From contig JAUYPG010000064.1 in assembly GCA_030695805.1 (NCBI GenBank), positions 1 to 8,375 of the forward strand: DNA of 8,375 nucleotides. Reading direction: 5' to 3'. The stretch is from Nanobdellota archaeon (GTDB lineage Bacteria > Patescibacteriota > Minisyncoccia > UBA6257 > GWB1-50-10). Positions 5,601 to 8,375 of the stretch are shown piece by piece (within the stretch, counting starts at the first letter, position 1; every line of letters starts with the position of its first letter). The notes below the pieces were generated by a model. That model was not told the origin of the DNA. It saw only the letters and a list, made by a program, of their open reading frames with translations, and did no database searches. The translations under genes were made by a program, and so were the position numbers.

Positions 5601-5891
5601 ATGGAGCTGGAAAAACAGTTACAATCTAAGGAGGTGCAAGAGCTCGCGCGGGCGGTTTTGAAGTTGCGGAACGAGGAGGAGGCGCTTGCGTTTTTCCGTG
5701 ATGTTTTGACTTTGGAGGAGCTTCAATACATCAGCCGTCGGTGGGCGGTCGCGCGGATGCTTGCGAAGAAGATGACGTTTGAAGAGATTGAGAGGAAGAC
5801 CAATATGAGTTCCGCGACGATTTCGCGCGTCAATTATTGGATTCATCATGGCATGGGCGGATACAAGTCCATGCTTAAGCGGTGTTCGTAG
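5601..5891 (+). CDS. yerC: TrpR-superfamily transcriptional regulator (YerC type)
   Basis: The 96-aa all-helical protein matches the TrpR/YerC/YecD family of small dimeric repressors. The family pattern is clear: an N-terminal helix, FFRDVLTLEEL (31-41), RRWAVARMLAKKMTFEEI (46-63), then a helix-turn-helix at about 58-80 with recognition helix SSATISRVNYW (70-80) and the terminal GMGGYK (84-89). It lacks a sensor domain; TrpR-family proteins bind the corepressor amino acid at the dimer interface. It is the first gene before hisI and hisG, and comparative work on Gram-positive bacteria has proposed that YerC-type proteins (renamed HisR) regulate histidine biosynthesis. A histidine-responsive repressor that also controls itself is therefore the best hypothesis. 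Family membership is seen directly; ligand and targets are inferred. Divergent pyrB might share its control region. Confidence 0.88.
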   Translation: MELEKQLQSKEVQELARAVLKLRNEEEALAFFRDVLTLEELQYISRRWAVARMLAKKMTFEEIERKTNMSSATISRVNYWIHHGMGGYKSMLKRCS

Positions 5892-5921
5892 AACTTGTTT
5901 TAATCGAAAACCTTTTATGTA

Positions 5922-5975
5922 TGGGCTGGTATTCTCGGCCCAGAAGCGCCCCGACTTTTCGGGGATTTGTTCTTT
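5922..5975 (+). promoter_or_regulatory. Tandem hairpins before hisI: terminator or attenuator
   Basis: Hairpin 1 pairs 5922-5929 (TGGGCTGG) with 5935-5942 (TCGGCCCA) around TATTC. Hairpin 2 pairs CCCCGA (5949-5954) with TCGGGG (5959-5964) around CTTT and is followed by the T-rich ATTTGTTCTTT, which resembles an intrinsic terminator. GGGC at 5923-5926 could also pair with GCCC at 5948-5951, which would break hairpin 2. The pair could end some yerC transcripts or act as an attenuator for hisIG. No run of His codons is found, so classical leader-peptide attenuation is not supported. Confidence 0.5.
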
Positions 5976-5978
5976 GAC

Positions 5979-5984
5979 AAGAGG
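5979..5984 (+). promoter_or_regulatory. Shine-Dalgarno sequence deciding the hisI start
   Basis: AAGAGG lies 6 nt before ATG 5991. It favours this start over an in-frame TTG at 5967, which would lie in the hairpin tail and have no ribosome site. Confidence 0.75.
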
Positions 5985-5990
5985 TGTGTC

Positions 5991-6410
5991 ATGAGAGACG
6001 TTTCGACTGCAGCTTCCTCTCTGGTAGAGGAGTTTTTTTCCTCTCTCAAGTGGAATTCTGATGAGCTTATTCCCGTCATCATCCAGGATGATGAAAATGG
6101 GGACGTGCTTATGTTTGCGTGGATGAACGAGATGGCGCTCCGTCAGACGTTGTGGACTGGCCTCGTCACGTTTTGGAGTCGTTCGCGTCAGGAGCTGTGG
6201 GTGAAGGGAGAGACCTCTCGACACTTCCAAACCCTGAAGTCCATCGCTGTTGACTGCGATGAGGATTGCCTCTTGATCCGTGTGATACAAGAGGGCGTCG
6301 CGTGTCATGAGTTGTACCGCAGTTGTTTCTTTCGGTCAATCTCCACGGACGGGACTATTCGATTGAATCAGGATCGTCCTGATCTTTCGGGGATTGTGAC
6401 AAGGAGTTGA
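5991..6410 (+). CDS. hisI: Phosphoribosyl-AMP cyclohydrolase
   Basis: HisI opens the adenine ring of PR-AMP, the third step of histidine biosynthesis, in the cytoplasm as a Zn- and Mg-dependent dimer. The 139-aa protein covers the single-domain enzyme. Visible motifs are [12 protein letters not shown] (39-50), [14 protein letters not shown] (63-76) and the metal motif DCDED (88-92, Asp88/Asp90/Asp92). The Zn cysteines Cys89, Cys105 and Cys112 keep the family spacing of 16 and 7. Variants include SRHFQ in place of the common SGHxQ, and ACHELYRSC in place of ACHTGRRSC. No HisE (PR-ATP pyrophosphohydrolase) domain is fused to the C-terminus, so step 2 must be encoded elsewhere or be absent. The stop lies one base before the hisG ATG, so the two are co-transcribed. 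G+C is higher than in the flanking non-his genes. Confidence 0.95.
   Translation: MRDVSTAASSLVEEFFSSLKWNSDELIPVIIQDDENGDVLMFAWMNEMALRQTLWTGLVTFWSRSRQELWVKGETSRHFQTLKSIAVDCDEDCLLIRVIQEGVACHELYRSCFFRSISTDGTIRLNQDRPDLSGIVTRS
6401..6406 (+). promoter_or_regulatory. Shine-Dalgarno sequence of hisG
   Basis: AAGGAG overlaps the end of hisI and lies 5 nt before ATG 6412. It supports that start over the in-frame ATG at 6421. Confidence 0.8.
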
Positions 6411-6411
6411 T

Positions 6412-7293
6412 ATGAACGCCATGGACGTTCTGAAAGTCGGCATTCCGAAAGGAAGCCTCCATGACGCGACTGTTCGCCTTTTTGAGAAGGCGGGTTACCA
6501 AGCTTTCATTTCCTCGCGCTCCTACAATATCACCTTCGACGACAACGATCTGGAAGGGATGCTTCTTCGGCCACAAGAGATGGCGCTCTACGTCGAGAAG
6601 GGCGTGCTGGATTTCGGGTTGGCGGGGAAGGACTGGGTCGTCGAGTGTGGCGCGGATGTCCGCACGGTGGCAGAGCTTGTTTACAGCCGAGCGACGAATT
6701 GCTCGGCGCGATGGGTGCTTGCTGTACCGGAAGAGTCGGATATTTGGAGCGTTCGCGACCTACAAGGGAAGCTCATCTACACGGAGCTCGTCCGCGTGAC
6801 GGAACAGTGGCTCACGGAGCGCGGCGTTCAAGCGGAAGTGTGTTTCTCGCACGGCGTCACCGAGGCAAAAACCCCGTATCTCTGCGACGCGATTGTCGAG
6901 TTGACGGAGACGGGGGACTCTCTCCGGGCAAGTAAACTTCGCATCGTGGACGAGATAATGGAAACGTCCACGCTTCTCGTGGCAAACCACGTGAGTTGGG
7001 AAGCCCCTTGGAAGCGGAAGAAAATCGGGAACATCGCCATGCTCCTGCGGGGAGCGCTCGACGCCGAGTCGAAGGTCGGGCTAAAAATGAATGTGCCAAC
7101 ATCGTGTTTGGACGAGGTACTTCTCGTTCTTCCGGCGATGAAACGGCCGACGATTTCTCCGCTGACCGACCCGGATTGGGTTGCTCTGGAGACGGTGGTG
7201 GATACCTGGCGCGTCCGCGATCTAATTCCTATTCTCATGGGCATCGGAGCGCAGGACGTGATTGAATACGCCCTCAACAAAGTTCTCCTCTAG
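6412..7293 (+). CDS. hisG: ATP phosphoribosyltransferase, long form
   Basis: HisG joins ATP and PRPP to make PR-ATP, the first and feedback-controlled step of histidine synthesis. The 293-aa protein is the long, HisZ-independent form. The two-lobed catalytic part opens with VGIPKGSL (9-16), followed by LRPQEMALYVEKGVLDFGLAGKDW with its conserved Asp and Gly residues (52-75). The PRPP loop is CDAIVELTETGDSLRASKL (158-176). Residues about 218-293 form the HisG C-terminal ACT-like regulatory domain (LKMNVPTS, LPAMKRPTISPL, LIPILMGIGAQDV), where histidine binds in the family. Inhibition by His is therefore expected. Sampled stretches run about 58-62% G+C, against about 32-48% in sampled PheRS and nucleotidyltransferase DNA. 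Together with Shine-Dalgarno starts, this fits horizontal acquisition of hisI-hisG, though it is not proof. A strong terminator follows. Confidence 0.96.
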   Translation: MNAMDVLKVGIPKGSLHDATVRLFEKAGYQAFISSRSYNITFDDNDLEGMLLRPQEMALYVEKGVLDFGLAGKDWVVECGADVRTVAELVYSRATNCSARWVLAVPEESDIWSVRDLQGKLIYTELVRVTEQWLTERGVQAEVCFSHGVTEAKTPYLCDAIVELTETGDSLRASKLRIVDEIMETSTLLVANHVSWEAPWKRKKIGNIAMLLRGALDAESKVGLKMNVPTSCLDEVLLVLPAMKRPTISPLTDPDWVALETVVDTWRVRDLIPILMGIGAQDVIEYALNKVLL

Positions 7294-7306
7294 AAGGAGA
7301 TGTTTT

Positions 7307-7339
7307 CGGGAGTGGATTTATTCCACTCCCGTTTTTTTT
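7307..7339 (+). terminator. Intrinsic terminator of the his unit
   Basis: CGGGAGTGGA (7307-7316) pairs perfectly with TCCACTCCCG (7322-7331) around TTTAT, and eight T residues follow. It is oriented for the + strand. The U tract overlaps the last bases of the convergent nucleotidyltransferase gene, so the two 3' ends share DNA. Confidence 0.95.
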
Positions 7340-8060
7340 ATTTGTTTTTTTGTTTTTTCAGAAATTGCTCTACTTTTTCGATGTCTTCGGGCTTGCCGAA
7401 GTCCATCCAGTAGTCCTCGAGTTTTAGAACTTTGACGCGACGACGTTCGGCGAGTTTTTGGACGGCATCGGTCAGTTCGTATTCGCCGCGGGGCGATTTT
7501 TGCACTTTTTTTACCTCGTTGAAAATTTCCGGAGTGAATTTGTAGAGGCCGGTGTTTATGAAATTTGAGACATATTCTTTTGGTTTTTCTACGATTTTGG
7601 TGAGGAATCCATTTTCATCCGTTACTGCGACTCCGTATTTTTCCGGATGTTCGTGGCGGATGACTGAAATGTAATTAAAGTCGTCGGTTTCAATAAGACG
7701 TTTTACGTCTTTGGGGGAGTAGAGATTGTCGCCGTAGATTGCGAGGAAGGGTTCGTTTTTTGTTTCCGACTCCGCTACTTCGACGGGGACCGAGGTGCCG
7801 TATTTTTCTTCGCCGAATTTTTCGAACTGGTTTACGAGCGTTATCTGAAATTCGTCTCTGTAATTTTTAGCGAATTTCTCCATGGCTTCGGCGTGATAGC
7901 CCACGACGAGGATGAATTTTTCTACTCCTCCTTCTTTTAGATTTTTTAACACATAATAGAGGAATGGTTTGCCCGCGACCTCTATCAGGTGCTTTGGCTT
8001 GTCTTTTGAAAGGCCTTGCATGCGGGTGCCACGGCCTGCGGCGGCGATGATTGCTTTCAT
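7338..8060 (-). CDS. Sugar-phosphate nucleotidyltransferase (NTP_transferase family)
   Basis: The 240-aa cytoplasmic enzyme belongs to the family that couples a sugar-1-phosphate to an NTP, giving an NDP-sugar and pyrophosphate (RmlA, GalU and mannose-1-phosphate guanylyltransferase relatives). The nucleotide-binding signature GRGTRM (9-14) is followed by KPKHL (21-25). The metal Asp lies in YGDN (109-112). EKP (158-160), NTGLYKF (169-175), GEYELTDA (192-199) and YWMDFGKPEDI (217-227) complete the sugar-binding part. It is a stand-alone pyrophosphorylase domain with no left-handed beta-helix, and the exact sugar and base cannot be told. Sequence through this gene is A+T-rich. ATG 8060 is chosen because upstream in-frame codons (to 8120) lie inside tRNA-Lys. 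The A of that ATG is also the last base of the tRNA's CCA, so the gene has essentially no separate leader and is probably co-transcribed with the tRNA. Confidence 0.88.
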   Translation of the reverse strand: MKAIIAAAGRGTRMQGLSKDKPKHLIEVAGKPFLYYVLKNLKEGGVEKFILVVGYHAEAMEKFAKNYRDEFQITLVNQFEKFGEEKYGTSVPVEVAESETKNEPFLAIYGDNLYSPKDVKRLIETDDFNYISVIRHEHPEKYGVAVTDENGFLTKIVEKPKEYVSNFINTGLYKFTPEIFNEVKKVQKSPRGEYELTDAVQKLAERRRVKVLKLEDYWMDFGKPEDIEKVEQFLKKQKNK

Positions 8061-8135
8061 GGTGCCCCCACCAGGATTCGAACCTGGGACCTTCTCCTTA
8101 AGAGGGAGCAGCTCTACCAACTGAGCTATAGGGGC
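8060..8135 (-). tRNA. tRNA-Lys (anticodon CTT), CCA encoded
   Basis: A full cloverleaf is read on the minus strand. The acceptor GCCCCTA pairs with TGGGGGC. The D arm is GCTC/GAGC with loop AGTTGGTA. The anticodon arm carries loop CTCTTAA, giving CTT at 8100-8102. The T arm is CCAGG/CCTGG with loop TTCGAAT. Discriminator A is at 8063, followed by CCA at 8062-8060. The top anticodon-stem pair is a G27-A43 mismatch. CTT reads AAG. The final A is also the first base of the nucleotidyltransferase start codon. Confidence 0.93.
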
Positions 8136-8146
8136 TTGTCTTTCGT

Positions 8147-8152
8147 ATCATA
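8147..8152 (-). promoter_or_regulatory. Possible -10 box for tRNA-Lys
   Basis: On the minus strand TATGAT ends 11 bp before the first tRNA base, which would give a 5' leader of about 5 nt. No convincing -35 box is found at normal spacing (a TTGCCA is 22 bp away), so the call is weak. Confidence 0.4.
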
Positions 8153-8208
8153 TTTTAGGGGAGAAATGGAAAAATGGCAACGCGTGGCGGGAGATATGCA
8201 CAGGTCTT

Positions 8209-8237
8209 TTGTCGCGTTATTGGTTTTGTTGTATACT
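8209..8237 (+). promoter_or_regulatory. Leaderless-type promoter of the right-edge gene
   Basis: TTGTCG (8209-8214) and TATACT (8232-8237) are 17 bp apart. Six bases separate the -10 box from ATG 8244, the same geometry as at 1319-1331, so transcription should start at the ATG. The rest of 8136-8208 shows no gene. Confidence 0.6.
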
Positions 8238-8243
8238 ATGTAT

Positions 8244-8375
8244 ATGGTAAATGGAGTTCGAACGCAGAAACATCATTATAATGTTCCGTGGGTAATTTTC
8301 GCGGTTGTGATCGCGCTTTGCATCGTGGCGTTTTTGTATTGGAAATATCAGATTCCGGAAGACGCGGCGCGGGAG
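8244..8375 (+). CDS. Membrane-anchored protein of unknown function, 5' part
   Basis: Forty-four codons are visible before the window ends. The peptide begins with a short polar, His/Lys-containing stretch (VNGVRTQKHHYN, residues 2-13). A single hydrophobic segment follows at about 14-33 (PWVIFAVVIALCIVAFLYW lies within it), then a polar part with acidic residues (KYQIPEDAARE). With no cleavage site visible, it looks like an N-terminally anchored single-pass protein with its bulk outside. ATG 8244 is chosen from promoter geometry; an in-frame ATG at 8238 would add two residues but overlaps the expected start of transcription. Family cannot be judged from this fragment. Confidence 0.65.
   Translation, partial: MVNGVRTQKHHYNVPWVIFAVVIALCIVAFLYWKYQIPEDAARE

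Noticed and set aside
5917..5994. Histidine leader peptide for attenuation
   Set aside because: The 25-codon frame through the hairpins has no His codon and no Shine-Dalgarno sequence, so it is not listed as a gene.
6828..7280. Minus-strand frame of 150 codons opposite hisG
   Set aside because: It is Ser/Arg-rich shadow coding of a GC-rich gene with no start context or family.
8061..8120. N-terminal extension of the nucleotidyltransferase (20 codons upstream of ATG 8060)
   Set aside because: These codons are the tRNA-Lys gene itself, and the family's proteins begin at the MKAIIAAAGRG segment.

Overview
The window looks like a chromosomal segment of a small-genome uncultured bacterium, most likely of the Candidate Phyla Radiation (Patescibacteria, Parcubacteria-like). 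This is inferred from compact gene packing, several start codons placed at or a few bases after a strong -10 box with no Shine-Dalgarno sequence, and in-frame insertions inside a housekeeping gene. TAA, TAG and TGA all serve as stops, so code 11 fits. No taxonomic marker gene is present, so the placement is tentative.

Layout, left to right. The 3' half of a tRNA-Asp (+) is followed by a single-chain phenylalanyl-tRNA synthetase (+) that joins a PheS-type catalytic core to the anticodon-binding domain normally found at the end of PheT, as in mitochondria. Next is a small nucleoside 2-deoxyribosyltransferase-like protein (+) with a leaderless-looking promoter. A perfect 40-bp palindrome separates it from the convergent pyrB-recG operon (-). 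RecG carries a 468-bp in-frame insertion encoding an intact GxxExxY (PD-(D/E)XK nuclease-like) domain, bounded by inverted arrays of CGCAGAT. It also carries a second, short, palindrome-bearing insertion.

A 187-bp divergent regulatory region with 15-bp-spaced repeats separates pyrB from a TrpR-superfamily (YerC type) regulator (+). That gene precedes hisI and hisG (+), which are GC-richer than their neighbours, have Shine-Dalgarno sequences and end in a strong intrinsic terminator. Two tandem hairpins sit between the regulator and hisI. Convergent to these is a sugar-phosphate nucleotidyltransferase (-) whose ATG shares its A with the CCA end of the upstream tRNA-Lys(CTT). The window ends in the first 44 codons of a membrane-anchored protein (+) that again has a leaderless-type promoter.

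How the genes fit together: tRNA genes and PheRS serve translation; PyrB makes carbamoyl-aspartate for pyrimidines; RecG remodels replication forks; HisG and HisI catalyse steps 1 and 3 of histidine synthesis, probably under the adjacent YerC-type repressor; the nucleotidyltransferase activates sugars for surface polysaccharide. The strongest unusual items are the nuclease-domain element inside RecG, the monomeric PheRS, the tRNA/start-codon overlap and the repeat array in front of the his regulator.
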